Shown here: one piece after another, positions 7,863-16,200 of the stretch
Layout of the letters: every line of letters begins with the position of its first letter
Numbering within the stretch: position 1 is the stretch's first letter
DNA from: JBNAGF01 sp049801055
GTDB taxonomy: Bacteria > Pseudomonadota > Alphaproteobacteria > Rhodobacterales > Rhodobacteraceae
Length of the DNA: 64,000 nucleotides
Assembly: GCF_049801055.1 (NCBI RefSeq)
Contig: NZ_JBNAGF010000003.1
Coordinates: forward strand, 186,001-250,000
Direction: 5' to 3'
Position numbers and translations under genes: made by a program
The notes under the pieces: model-generated
What the model was told of the DNA's origin: nothing
Databases searched by the model: none
Seen by the model: the letters and a program-made list of their open reading frames with translations, nothing else

Positions 7863-8788
7863 GCGGTGAAGAGTTTGTGCCCCTCTCTCTGACGCCTTTG
7901 CTGATCGGAGTGTTCAGCGCCGTGGCCTGCGCGTTACCCGGCAACTTTCTGGTGTTGAGAAAACAAGCCCTGATCGGTGATGCGATCAGCCATGTTGTGC
8001 TGCCGGGTATCGTGGTGGCCTTCCTTCTGACCGGTGCGATATCCGCGTGGCCAATGATGTTGGGCGCGGCAGGTGCCGCGATCGTAGCCGTGGCGCTGAT
8101 TGAGGCGATCCGCCGGTTGGGGCGGATCGAACCCGGAGCGGCCATGGGCGTGGTCTTTACCACCATGTTTGCGGCGGGCGTTCTATTGCTGGAGCAATCT
8201 GACACCTCGTCGGTCCATCTGGATGTTCAGCATGCCCTCTATGGCAATCTCGAAAGCCTCATCTGGCTGGATGCGACCGGATGGGCTTCATTACTGGATC
8301 CAGAAGCTTTGCGCGGGCTGCCGCCCGAGTTGTCGCGAATGGGTTTGACCCTGTTGGCGGTAATCGCGTTCACATGGTTGTTCTGGCGCCCATTGAAGAT
8401 TTCGACTTTCGACGAGGGCTTTGCGCGAACTGTTGGAATCCGAACCGGCCCGCTCGGTCTTGCACTGGTGATCGTTGCTGCGATTGCGGCTGTGGCCGCC
8501 TTTGACGCCGTGGGTTCAATCATCGTGATCGCAATGTTCATTTGCCCGCCGGCCGCCGCCCGTCTGATGACGAACCAACTGGAACATCAGATTGCGTGGA
8601 GCGTCGTTTTTGCCATTGCTGCGGCAGTCTCGGGATATGTGTTGGCCGGTTACGGGCCATTGTGGCTTGGTCGACAGGACGCAGTCAGCGCCGCAGGTAT
8701 GATCGCGACCATGTCCGGAATCTTTCTGGCTTTGGCGGCTGTATTCGGGCCGTGTCGCAGCCGAGAGGGGGCTCCGGTCGAGGGATGA
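7859..8788 (+). CDS. Metal ABC transporter permease (SitD/TroD type)
   Basis: 309 residues, ABC-3 family, without the C-terminal extension of its partner. The motif ALIGDAISHVVLPGIV (around residue 38) is the cytoplasmic loop that meets the ATPase. It pairs with the preceding permease as a heterodimeric channel. The ATG overlaps the upstream TGA. It is the last gene of the operon; mutL follows after 77 bases with no obvious terminator between, so partial read-through into mutL is possible. Confidence 0.92.
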   Translation: MSGEEFVPLSLTPLLIGVFSAVACALPGNFLVLRKQALIGDAISHVVLPGIVVAFLLTGAISAWPMMLGAAGAAIVAVALIEAIRRLGRIEPGAAMGVVFTTMFAAGVLLLEQSDTSSVHLDVQHALYGNLESLIWLDATGWASLLDPEALRGLPPELSRMGLTLLAVIAFTWLFWRPLKISTFDEGFARTVGIRTGPLGLALVIVAAIAAVAAFDAVGSIIVIAMFICPPAAARLMTNQLEHQIAWSVVFAIAAAVSGYVLAGYGPLWLGRQDAVSAAGMIATMSGIFLALAAVFGPCRSREGAPVEG

Positions 8789-8865
8789 TCCGAGCCTGAT
8801 ATCCAAGGTCGGACAACCAAAATCATCGTGGCAGAATCGCTTCGCTCCGTGCTAGGTATTGGGGT

Positions 8866-10737
8866 ATGAGCCAGGCGAACCCCAACATCAGCGAGAATCG
8901 AGCGCAAATCCGGCAATTGGATGAAACTGCGATCAACCGCATTGCAGCCGGCGAAGTGGTGGAGCGTCCGGCCTCGGCAGTCAAGGAACTGGTAGAGAAC
9001 GCCGTTGATGCCGGGGCCTCGCGAATTGCCATCGATTATGCCGACGGCGGAAAGACCCTGATACGGGTCACCGATGACGGTTGCGGAATCCCTCCGGAGG
9101 AATTGCCGTTGGCGCTCAGTCGCCACGCTACATCTAAGATTGACGGGTCCGATCTGCTGAACATCCACACCTTCGGCTTTCGGGGTGAGGCGTTGCCATC
9201 ATTGGGAGCGGTTGGCCGGTTGTCGATTACCAGCAGATCAGACGGATCTGATGCGGCCCAGATCCGGGTCGCAGGCGGCAGCATGGATCCGGTGCGGCCG
9301 GCCGCGTTGCGCAACGGTACCATCGTCGAACTGCGTGACCTGTTTTTTGCCACACCTGCGCGCCTCAAATTCATGCGGTCGGACAGGGCCGAGGCTCAGG
9401 CAATAACGGATACGGTCAAGCGATTGTCGATGGCTGAACCTTCGATTGGATTCACCCTGCGCGATGTTAGCGGGGGCGGCGCAGGTCGGGTGACCTTTCG
9501 GGCCGATGCCGAGCAGGGCGATCTCTTTGATGCATTGCACGCAAGGTTGGCGCGGGTTCTGGGTCGGGAGTTCGCCGAGAATTCATTGCGTATCGATGCC
9601 ACCCGCGACGGGATCAGGCTGTATGGGTATGCCGCTTTGCCAACCTACTCCCGGGGCGCGGCAGTAGCTCAGTATCTCTTTGTGAACGGCAGGCCGGTGC
9701 GTGACAAGATGCTGACCGGTGCGTTGCGGGCTGCCTATTTCGATTTCCTCAGCCGCGACCGCCACCCGGCGGCGGCATTGTTCGTGGACTGCAATCCGAC
9801 CCTGGTTGATGTGAACGTGCATCCGGCGAAATCCGAGGTGCGGTTTCGCGATCCCGGTATGGCACGCGGGCTGATCGTTTCCGCTCTGCGCCATGCACTC
9901 GCAGAGGCTGGGCACAGAGCGTCCTCCACTGTCGCGGACGCCACTTTGGGGGCAATGCGACCAGAGTCGCCTGCCGGACGCCCACGGGTATACCAGATGG
10001 ATCGCCCATCACAGGCGGCCCGGGGATTAGGCTTTTCCATGCAGGCACCGCAGCCGGATCAGGTTCCGGAACCCGGCTTTGCCGAGCTGTCGGACGCATT
10101 CAGCGGCCAAATTTCCGAAGTGGCAGAGCCACCTTCCGACTTGCAAGCAGCGGAACACTTGCCCTTGGGGGCAGCGCGCGGACAGGTGCATGAGAACTAC
10201 ATTATCGCGCAGACCGCTGACGGCATTGTGATCGTGGATCAGCACGCGGCGCATGAGCGCCTTGTCTACGAGCGTCTCAAGAAGCAATTGGCTCAAACCG
10301 GCGTTGCGACTCAGGCGCTTCTGATCCCTGAAATTGTGGAGTTAAGCGAGAGCGATTGCGCGCGGCTTCTGGATGTGGCTGATGATCTACGCATCGCCGG
10401 GCTGGTGCTGGAACCTTTCGGCGGTTCGGCCATCGCCGTCAGGGAAACGCCAGCAATCCTTGGCGAAGTGAACGCGCGCGCAATGATCAAGGATATCCTC
10501 GACGAATTGTCGGACCACGGCAGTTCTCGGCTTGTGCAAGCTCAAGTCGAAGCGATCCTGTCACGTGTGGCCTGTCACGGGTCGATCCGCTCGGGGCGCA
10601 GAATGCGCGGTGAGGAAATGAATGCGCTTCTGCGAGAGATGGAGGCCACCCCGCATTCCGGGCAGTGCAACCACGGAAGGCCGACTTATGTCGAACTCAA
10701 GCTCAGCGATATCGAAAGACTGTTCGGCCGCAGTTGA
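8866..10737 (+). CDS. mutL: DNA mismatch repair protein MutL, endonuclease type
   Basis: 623 residues. The N-terminal GHKL ATPase has the Asn of VENAVDAGAS, DDGCGI, and GFRGEAL. A variable linker (about residues 335-430) leads to the C-terminal dimerisation and nuclease domain. That domain contains DQHAAHERLVYE, an exact DQHA(X)2E(X)4E endonuclease motif, and later GQCNHGRPT and the final LFGRS, matching the other metal-site motifs. The protein is therefore predicted to nick DNA itself, as in bacteria without MutH, rather than act like E. coli MutL. It links MutS mismatch recognition to strand removal. Confidence 0.97.
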   Translation: MSQANPNISENRAQIRQLDETAINRIAAGEVVERPASAVKELVENAVDAGASRIAIDYADGGKTLIRVTDDGCGIPPEELPLALSRHATSKIDGSDLLNIHTFGFRGEALPSLGAVGRLSITSRSDGSDAAQIRVAGGSMDPVRPAALRNGTIVELRDLFFATPARLKFMRSDRAEAQAITDTVKRLSMAEPSIGFTLRDVSGGGAGRVTFRADAEQGDLFDALHARLARVLGREFAENSLRIDATRDGIRLYGYAALPTYSRGAAVAQYLFVNGRPVRDKMLTGALRAAYFDFLSRDRHPAAALFVDCNPTLVDVNVHPAKSEVRFRDPGMARGLIVSALRHALAEAGHRASSTVADATLGAMRPESPAGRPRVYQMDRPSQAARGLGFSMQAPQPDQVPEPGFAELSDAFSGQISEVAEPPSDLQAAEHLPLGAARGQVHENYIIAQTADGIVIVDQHAAHERLVYERLKKQLAQTGVATQALLIPEIVELSESDCARLLDVADDLRIAGLVLEPFGGSAIAVRETPAILGEVNARAMIKDILDELSDHGSSRLVQAQVEAILSRVACHGSIRSGRRMRGEEMNALLREMEATPHSGQCNHGRPTYVELKLSDIERLFGRS

Positions 10738-10794
10738 TTAACGATCCACTCGTAGCTAAACAGGCGGAAACAAAACAAGAACAAGCGAGGCGTA

Positions 10795-12033
10795 ATGATA
10801 GAAATCTCAGGGCAAATATACGATCTCAGCGATCCTGTGGTGATGGCTGCCCTTGCCGGGGTTGCGGCCATCCTTCTTATCATCTTGATGTTGTTTCTCG
10901 CCTTGCGCGCGGCAAACAGGTCAGCCCGCGTCTCGGCTCCTCTGGCCGAACAGATGGCAGTTCTTGGCCATAACGTGCAGCAGCTCAGCCTTGGGCAGGA
11001 GCAATTGCGTGGTGGGCTCACCCATGTCTCCGAAGCGCAGGCTAACGCGCAGGTTCAGATGGTGCAGACCGTCGAGGCACGGCTGTCATCGGTCCAGCAG
11101 CAGATGAATGACAGGCTGGCTGACAACGCCATGCGTGGTCAGCGTGCGTTGGCCGAGATGCAGGAACGGATGAAAGAAACCCTGCACGGCTCGTCGAAAC
11201 AGACAGCGACGTCGCTGACACAGTTGCAGGAGCGCCTGACCGCAATTGACAAGGCCCAGGACAACATCACCAAGCTATCGGGAGACGTTCTGTCCTTGCA
11301 GGACATTCTGTCAAACAAGCAAACCCGAGGAGCCTTTGGTGAGATCCAGCTGAACGATATCGTTTCCAAGGCGCTGCCGACCGACAGTTATGCGTTTCAG
11401 CACTCGCTTTCCAATGGGAAACGGGCGGATTGTCTGATCCATCTGCCAAATCCACCGGGCCCCATCGTGATCGACAGCAAATTCCCGCTGGAACCTTATG
11501 AGGCGCTGCGTCGGGCCGAAACACAGGGCCAAATGCAGGAAGCGGCCCGGATGATGAAAACCGCGTTGCGCGCACATATCAAGGCGATCTCTGAGAAGTA
11601 CATTATTGACGGAGAAACCGCCGACGGTGCGCTTATGTTCCTGCCCTCTGAAGCTGTCTATGCCGAGTTGCATGCCAATTTTGCCGAAATCGTGCGCGAA
11701 GGTTTCGCGGCGCGGGTGTGGATCGTATCCCCGACAACCTGCATGGCGACGTTGAACACGATGCGGGCAATTCTGAAGGATGCACGAATGCGCGAGCAGG
11801 CGGGCGCCATTCGCAATGAGCTCGGGATGCTCCACAAGGACGTCGAGCGGCTCGGCGACAGGGTGGCCAATCTTGACCGGCATTTCGGGCAGGCGTCGAA
11901 GGACATCGCCGAAATTAAGGTCAGTGCGGACAAGGCCGGTCGCCGTGCGCTCAGGCTCGACAGTTTCGACTTCGAAGAATTGTCGGCGGACGACCCCGCA
12001 AACGTCGTGCCGCTCAGCAAGCCCGACGCATAG
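10795..12033 (+). CDS. rmuC: DNA recombination protein RmuC
   Basis: 412 residues. A single N-terminal membrane segment (about residues 17-40, VVMAALAGVAAILLIILML) is followed by a coiled-coil-rich stretch (about 60-165) with many Gln and Ala. The conserved RmuC nuclease-like domain (about 170-370) includes GAFGEIQL and VIDSKFPLEPYE. The family limits inversion between short repeats in E. coli and is proposed to be a membrane-anchored nuclease. It follows mutL after 57 bases in the same direction, so a joint genome-maintenance transcript is plausible. Confidence 0.95.
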   Translation: MIEISGQIYDLSDPVVMAALAGVAAILLIILMLFLALRAANRSARVSAPLAEQMAVLGHNVQQLSLGQEQLRGGLTHVSEAQANAQVQMVQTVEARLSSVQQQMNDRLADNAMRGQRALAEMQERMKETLHGSSKQTATSLTQLQERLTAIDKAQDNITKLSGDVLSLQDILSNKQTRGAFGEIQLNDIVSKALPTDSYAFQHSLSNGKRADCLIHLPNPPGPIVIDSKFPLEPYEALRRAETQGQMQEAARMMKTALRAHIKAISEKYIIDGETADGALMFLPSEAVYAELHANFAEIVREGFAARVWIVSPTTCMATLNTMRAILKDARMREQAGAIRNELGMLHKDVERLGDRVANLDRHFGQASKDIAEIKVSADKAGRRALRLDSFDFEELSADDPANVVPLSKPDA

Positions 12034-12163
12034 ACCTCACCGGTGGCATAGGTCAGGTTCCGGTGACCAAAGTGGCGCGATGCTGGCTCTTGCAGTGATT
12101 GTTTGTTTAAGATCAAAGACGGGAACCATTCCACCGGGTTTGATGGCGCGGAGACATGCGAAC

Positions 12164-12169
12164 AGGAGG
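12164..12169 (+). promoter_or_regulatory. Shine-Dalgarno site that fixes the DUF3775 start
   Basis: AGGAGG directly abuts an ATG at 12170 (no spacer) but is 9 bases from the in-frame ATG at 12179, which is the usual spacing. This supports translation from 12179. Confidence 0.6.
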
Positions 12170-12178
12170 ATGCCGGAG

Positions 12179-12496
12179 ATGCTGGAAATCTCTGCACGAA
12201 AAGTGGCTCAGGTGGCCCTGATGGGACGGGAACTGAACCGGGCCGAGGGCGAGCTACGGGCTTTTATCGACCGGATGAGCGAGGACGAACAAGCAGAGCT
12301 TGTCGCGATCATGTGGATAGGACGCGAGAGCTTTTTTGCCGAAGACTTTGCCGAAGCCGTCGCAACAGCGCGGGCTGAGGCCTCGACACCTTGTGCAGAT
12401 TACTTGATCGGCACGCCGCATTTGTCAGACCACCTCGAAAACGGGCTAGATGCGATGGGAATATCGGCTGAGGATGCTGAAAACGACTTGATGTGA
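12179..12496 (+). CDS. DUF3775 family protein
   Basis: 105 residues beginning MLEISARKVAQVALMGREL. An open frame continues upstream of it but overlaps rmuC and lacks a ribosome site. The segment MSEDEQAELVAIMWIGRE and the following acidic helix match DUF3775, a small family of unknown function common in alphaproteobacteria. It is acidic, with no membrane segment and no obvious catalytic motif. It lies 145 bases after rmuC and converges with the saccharopine dehydrogenase gene. Confidence 0.85.
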   Translation: MLEISARKVAQVALMGRELNRAEGELRAFIDRMSEDEQAELVAIMWIGRESFFAEDFAEAVATARAEASTPCADYLIGTPHLSDHLENGLDAMGISAEDAENDLM

Positions 12497-12605
12497 CAAC
12501 CGGTCAAAAGCGAAAGGTTGCCCAGTCATTTGGCGTGACACCTTGGGTGGTGTCGAGCAGCGCTTTGTCCGGGGCGTTGCCATCGGGCCCGTCCCGGAGT
12601 TCTTG

Positions 12606-13748
12606 TCAGGCAGTATGGTCGACCACTTGCAGATGCTGAGAGAGCTTGTCGATTTCGCCCATCCAGTTGGAAATCAGTTTCGGATCGCTCGGCGCGGCGT
12701 GCACGCCCGCTGGGATCGAATGGTCGACAACAGCCTCAACCGCCAGTGAAACCGGGATCGAGACCAGCCGGGCCATGGCAGTGCCGCGCTCATCGCCCCA
12801 TGCATCCATGACATAGGTTTTGTGCCATTTCACGTCGCCGTCTTTTTCCGCCTTCAGGCCAACGCACAAAACAACACGGTCCGGTTCGCCATCGTCATAT
12901 GCATTTTCGTCCCAGAACTGGTCCGACATTTCCTTGAGCCGTGCATCGCCCTCGGTTCCGGTCAGGCTTTCCACTTCCGAGAAGACATCAGCCCAGGCAT
13001 CCGCCCAGCCGTTCAGCCGCAGCGTGCCGCGGACGAATTCCTTTACGGGCCAATGCGCCTCAAATTCATACTGCGCCATGAAAGGTAGTGAATCCCGGTT
13101 GGGATAGACCTCAAAGCTCTCAGGGGTGGGCAGCGGGGCCGTGTAGCTCGAGATTGCATCCCACGGGCGGGCCACATCCAGCGGAGCATAGTTTCGGATA
13201 GAACGCGACGGCGAACGCAGCGCTTTCAGCACGCCCAGCGGGGACCAGCTGAACTTGTAGCGAAATGGGTTCGGGTTCTTGGGAATGCCACCACAATAGG
13301 AAATGAAGCTGATGTGATTTTCCGGGTCGAATGCAGCCGAAGCCCGGTAGTCTGCGACCAGCGCATGCGCCATCAGATGATCGATACCGGGATCAAGACC
13401 GACTTCGTTCACAAGGGCTACGCCGGCTGCCCTTGCCTTGTCGTCCAGCGCCCGCATCTCGGGGGCAATATACGAAGAAGACACAAAGTGAGCGCTCTTC
13501 GAGATTGCCAGCTCTGCCAGCGGAACATGCCAGTCTCCGGGCAGCATCGAGACAACTACATCGTCCTTTGACAAAGCGGCGCCAAGCGCGTCGATGTCAA
13601 AGGCACAGATGTCATCGGTCAGATCCCCGATCTCCGCCTTTGCCTTTGCAATCGTTCGGTTCCAGACGGTAACTGGGTGGCCGGAGGCGATCAGACGTCG
13701 CAATCCGGGAATGGCCGAAAGGCCGGTGCCGCACCAGTGGATGGTCAT
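12606..13748 (-). CDS. Saccharopine dehydrogenase/reductase family protein (Lys9-like)
   Basis: 380 residues. An N-terminal Rossmann domain (MTIHWCGTGLSAIPGL) leads to the family signature SSYIAPEMRALDDKARAAG and NEVGLDPGIDHLMA, as in yeast Lys9-type saccharopine reductases. A catalytic/dimerisation domain follows, with ISYCGGIP. It would interconvert saccharopine with glutamate and aminoadipate semialdehyde. It is the last gene of the minus-strand cluster, 3 bases after the Lys1-like gene. With the neighbour it can complete lysine breakdown to aminoadipate semialdehyde; the direction cannot be read from the sequence. Confidence 0.9.
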   Translation of the reverse strand: MTIHWCGTGLSAIPGLRRLIASGHPVTVWNRTIAKAKAEIGDLTDDICAFDIDALGAALSKDDVVVSMLPGDWHVPLAELAISKSAHFVSSSYIAPEMRALDDKARAAGVALVNEVGLDPGIDHLMAHALVADYRASAAFDPENHISFISYCGGIPKNPNPFRYKFSWSPLGVLKALRSPSRSIRNYAPLDVARPWDAISSYTAPLPTPESFEVYPNRDSLPFMAQYEFEAHWPVKEFVRGTLRLNGWADAWADVFSEVESLTGTEGDARLKEMSDQFWDENAYDDGEPDRVVLCVGLKAEKDGDVKWHKTYVMDAWGDERGTAMARLVSIPVSLAVEAVVDHSIPAGVHAAPSDPKLISNWMGEIDKLSQHLQVVDHTA

Positions 13749-13751
13749 CGT

Positions 13752-14807
13752 TCAGGTCCTTTCCATATGCGCATCAAATGTTGCTTTTGCCCGACCCCAG
13801 ACACCCTGTTCCAGGTCCGTCAGTGTCAAAAGCGATGGCAGCAACTGCGCCGCGTAATCTTCGGAGCTTTCAACGGGCAGCATGGACGGCAGGTTGTCGA
13901 TCGCCATGACGTCCAGAACAGGATCACTGGCGACACGCAACACGGGGTCGTCCCAAGTCGTTGCCCTGTCGTAGACTGGCACCGGGTTATAGTCGCTGTC
14001 CGGATCGCATGCCACGTCGCCGATGGCGGTCAGTTGGCGCGGTGCGGTCAGCGCGTCGCGTGGGACAAAAACGGGTGTGCCGGGACGCGCAAAAATACAG
14101 TTCAGAAAGATGTCGTGGTCGAGAATTTCCGGAAACGGTCCGCCGCTGGCGGTTTCAGCCATGTCCCATTTGGTGACGGCAACGCCCATTGCTTCGCAAA
14201 GATCGGCGGCTCCTGTTCCGACCCGGCCCAAGGCACCGATAACGATGGCTGTGGGCCTGTCCGCGCCGGTTGAATCCAGAGTGGCCAAAAGTTCGTTGTT
14301 CAAGGCGTTTTTTCCGGGGTAGACACCCGCCGGCCCGCAGACCGAACCATGTTGTTGGGCCGCCCATGCCTTCAACGTTACGGCGGCCCCTGCGTATCCG
14401 GCCCAGTAGCCGAAAGCCGCGACCCGGCGACCGCTTTCATCAACAAGGTATTCTAAATCGTAGAGTGTGCCGCCACCCGCCGCAAAGCGATCCAGCAGAG
14501 CGCGACCGGAATTCTGACCCTTGAATGCATGCCCGAACATGATGTGGCGATGCGGCAGGAGCGATCCGTCTTCGGGCAGCTCCTTGAGGCCAAAGATGAT
14601 GGCATCATGCGGGGCGTCGGGCCAGCTGTTCTCGGGCGCGACTTCGCAACCGGCATCTTTGTAGCCCTGCATCGGGATCGCCCGTACCGAGCTTTCTTCG
14701 ACCGTGACCCGGATTCCGGCCGCGATCAGGGCAGCAGCTCCGTCCGGTGTCAGCCCTACGCGTTCTTCGTGCGGGCGTTGCTCTGCCCGGACCCACAGAT
14801 GTGTCAT
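13752..14807 (-). CDS. Saccharopine dehydrogenase, lysine-forming type (Lys1/LKR-like)
   Basis: 351 residues. It starts with HLWVRAEQRPHEERVGLTP, the alanine-dehydrogenase/saccharopine N-terminal domain with the RxExxxxExRvxltP motif. FGHAFKGQ follows near residue 92, and the nucleotide-binding segment AIVIGALGRVGTGA near residue 187. These are features of Lys1-type (NAD, L-lysine) saccharopine dehydrogenase and the LKR half of the plant/animal enzyme. It joins lysine and 2-oxoglutarate, or reverses this. The Lys9-like gene follows after 3 bases and the GST gene lies 11 bases upstream, so the pair is one transcription unit. Confidence 0.92.
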   Translation of the reverse strand: MTHLWVRAEQRPHEERVGLTPDGAAALIAAGIRVTVEESSVRAIPMQGYKDAGCEVAPENSWPDAPHDAIIFGLKELPEDGSLLPHRHIMFGHAFKGQNSGRALLDRFAAGGGTLYDLEYLVDESGRRVAAFGYWAGYAGAAVTLKAWAAQQHGSVCGPAGVYPGKNALNNELLATLDSTGADRPTAIVIGALGRVGTGAADLCEAMGVAVTKWDMAETASGGPFPEILDHDIFLNCIFARPGTPVFVPRDALTAPRQLTAIGDVACDPDSDYNPVPVYDRATTWDDPVLRVASDPVLDVMAIDNLPSMLPVESSEDYAAQLLPSLLTLTDLEQGVWGRAKATFDAHMERT

Positions 14808-14818
14808 TCGGTTGTCCT

Positions 14819-15436
14819 CTATCCAAGCATGCCCTTGGCACGAACGGCCTGCACCGACGGGCGGGTTTCCATGGCGTCTCGGAAGGCCATGATCTTCGGG
14901 AATGCCGAGACGTCCACACCGTCGCCTTCAAGCCAGCTGCACACAACATGAAGATAGCAATCGGCAAGGCTGACATCGGTACCCAGAACATACGGCCCGC
15001 GCAGGCCATTTTCCTCGATATAGGCACAGCTTTCGGTCATTGTTTGCGGGACTTTTGCGGCCATGTCGTTCCACGACGACTGCGCGTCCGCCCAGCGATG
15101 GCCCCGCATCTTGTGCGCGTGGTTCACGTGCATGGTCGAGGCAAGATAGTACATGACTTCCCTCATCCGGGCGGCCTGCAGGGAATCCGACGGGACCAGA
15201 CCGGCCTCTGGGGCCTTCGTCGCGATATAGTCCAGTAAGGCTCCGGTTTCTGTCAGAATTCCGCCTTCGACAACCAGAGCGGGAACCCGACCCTTGGGGT
15301 TTATCTGTTGGTATGCCGCTTTGGTTTGCTCGGAAATGGAAAAATCGACCTGAACCGGTTCATAATCGATCCCGGCCTCTTCGAGGGCGATCGCGACGGC
15401 GATCGAGATCGTGTTTGGCGCGTAGTATAGCTGCAT
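14819..15436 (-). CDS. Glutathione S-transferase family protein
   Basis: 205 residues. The N-terminal thioredoxin-like domain starts MQLYYAPNTISIAVAIALEEAG and contains the cis-Pro GRVPALVV and the gamma-glutamyl-binding ILTETGALLDYIA. The rest is the all-helical C-terminal domain (PSDSLQAARMREVMYYLAST). The position of the usual catalytic Ser or Cys (residues 8-9) is Asn-Thr, so the reaction type is unclear; beta- and related bacterial classes tolerate this. It sits between the phosphatase and saccharopine genes with gaps of only 10 and 11 bases. Detoxification of the aldehyde intermediates of lysine breakdown is a possible role, by inference. Confidence 0.88.
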   Translation of the reverse strand: MQLYYAPNTISIAVAIALEEAGIDYEPVQVDFSISEQTKAAYQQINPKGRVPALVVEGGILTETGALLDYIATKAPEAGLVPSDSLQAARMREVMYYLASTMHVNHAHKMRGHRWADAQSSWNDMAAKVPQTMTESCAYIEENGLRGPYVLGTDVSLADCYLHVVCSWLEGDGVDVSAFPKIMAFRDAMETRPSVQAVRAKGMLG

Positions 15437-15446
15437 CGCAATGGCC

Positions 15447-16097
15447 TCACAGATGGGTCTGGGCGTAATGCCTGTCTGGGTGTTCCAGATGTGGAACGGC
15501 GTTGAACAGTACCGGGCTGAGATGGTCCCCGATCGGATAAAGACGATGCATTGACGTGTTCATCACCGCAAGTGCCATCCGGGCCATAGCCGGGATCTCA
15601 AGGTCGAGGAACTGCCGCATTGCCATCGCAATCAACCCGCCCGAGGTCACCACGATAGCCGGTCCCTGACCCTGTCCGATTTCGGTCAGGGCCGAAGTGA
15701 CGCGGGTTTCGAAATCGGTGAAGCTTTCCGGCGCATCGTCAATTTTTCCGTCGCGCCATGCGGTGAAGACACGGGGAAGGTGTTCGATAAAACCCTCGCG
15801 CTCTTCCGGTATTGCAATGCCGTGCTGTTCCTCGAGCAGCCGGGCGAGATTGAAATACTCGATCTCGTTCAGGCGGGGGTCGATGACCGGATCACTCAGC
15901 CCCATCGAGCTTGCAGTCTCGATGTGGCGCGCCAGCGTTCCGCAGTAGGTGCGTGGATGATGCGCGTTGGTGCTGCGCAGATGCTGCCCCAGCCAGGCCG
16001 CCTGTTGGTGCCCCAGCGAGCTGAGCTTGTCGTAGCTTTCTTCGTCACGGGCTTCGGTGTTGGCCTGGCCGTGACGGATCAGTGTGATGTGCGACAT
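15447..16097 (-). CDS. Histidine phosphatase family protein
   Basis: 216 residues. The N-terminal LIRHGQANTE carries the RHG motif whose His is phosphorylated, and the second His appears in VVTSGGLIAMAM, though Ser rather than the usual His precedes the Gly-Gly. Glu in LNEIEYFNL fits the acid. The substrate cannot be told; the branch is phosphoglycerate mutase-like. The altered VTSGG (family VSHGG) makes a reduced or changed activity possible. It is the first gene of the cluster that runs through the GST to the saccharopine genes. Confidence 0.85.
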   Translation of the reverse strand: MSHITLIRHGQANTEARDEESYDKLSSLGHQQAAWLGQHLRSTNAHHPRTYCGTLARHIETASSMGLSDPVIDPRLNEIEYFNLARLLEEQHGIAIPEEREGFIEHLPRVFTAWRDGKIDDAPESFTDFETRVTSALTEIGQGQGPAIVVTSGGLIAMAMRQFLDLEIPAMARMALAVMNTSMHRLYPIGDHLSPVLFNAVPHLEHPDRHYAQTHL

Positions 16098-16148
16098 GGA
16101 TCATGCGACTCCTGCTTACGCATTTCTTAGGCGAGCGCAGCAGGCGTG

Positions 16149-16170
16149 ACCAGAGCCGGAAAGCTCTGGT
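16149..16170 (-). terminator. Hairpin between trhO and the histidine phosphatase gene
   Basis: ACCAGAGC (16149-16156) and GCTCTGGT (16163-16170) form an 8-bp stem with a 6-base loop, about 30 bases after the trhO stop. On the minus strand no T run follows. On the plus strand an ATTTTT tract follows about 5 bases later. It is a candidate weak terminator or processing signal only. Confidence 0.35.
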
Positions 16171-16200
16171 TGGACAATTTTTGTCAAGCGACCACTAAGG

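Noticed and set aside
12537..12554. GACACC / GGTGTC hairpin in the DUF3775-saccharopine dehydrogenase gap
   Set aside because: Six-base stem without a T run on either strand; insufficient for a terminator call.
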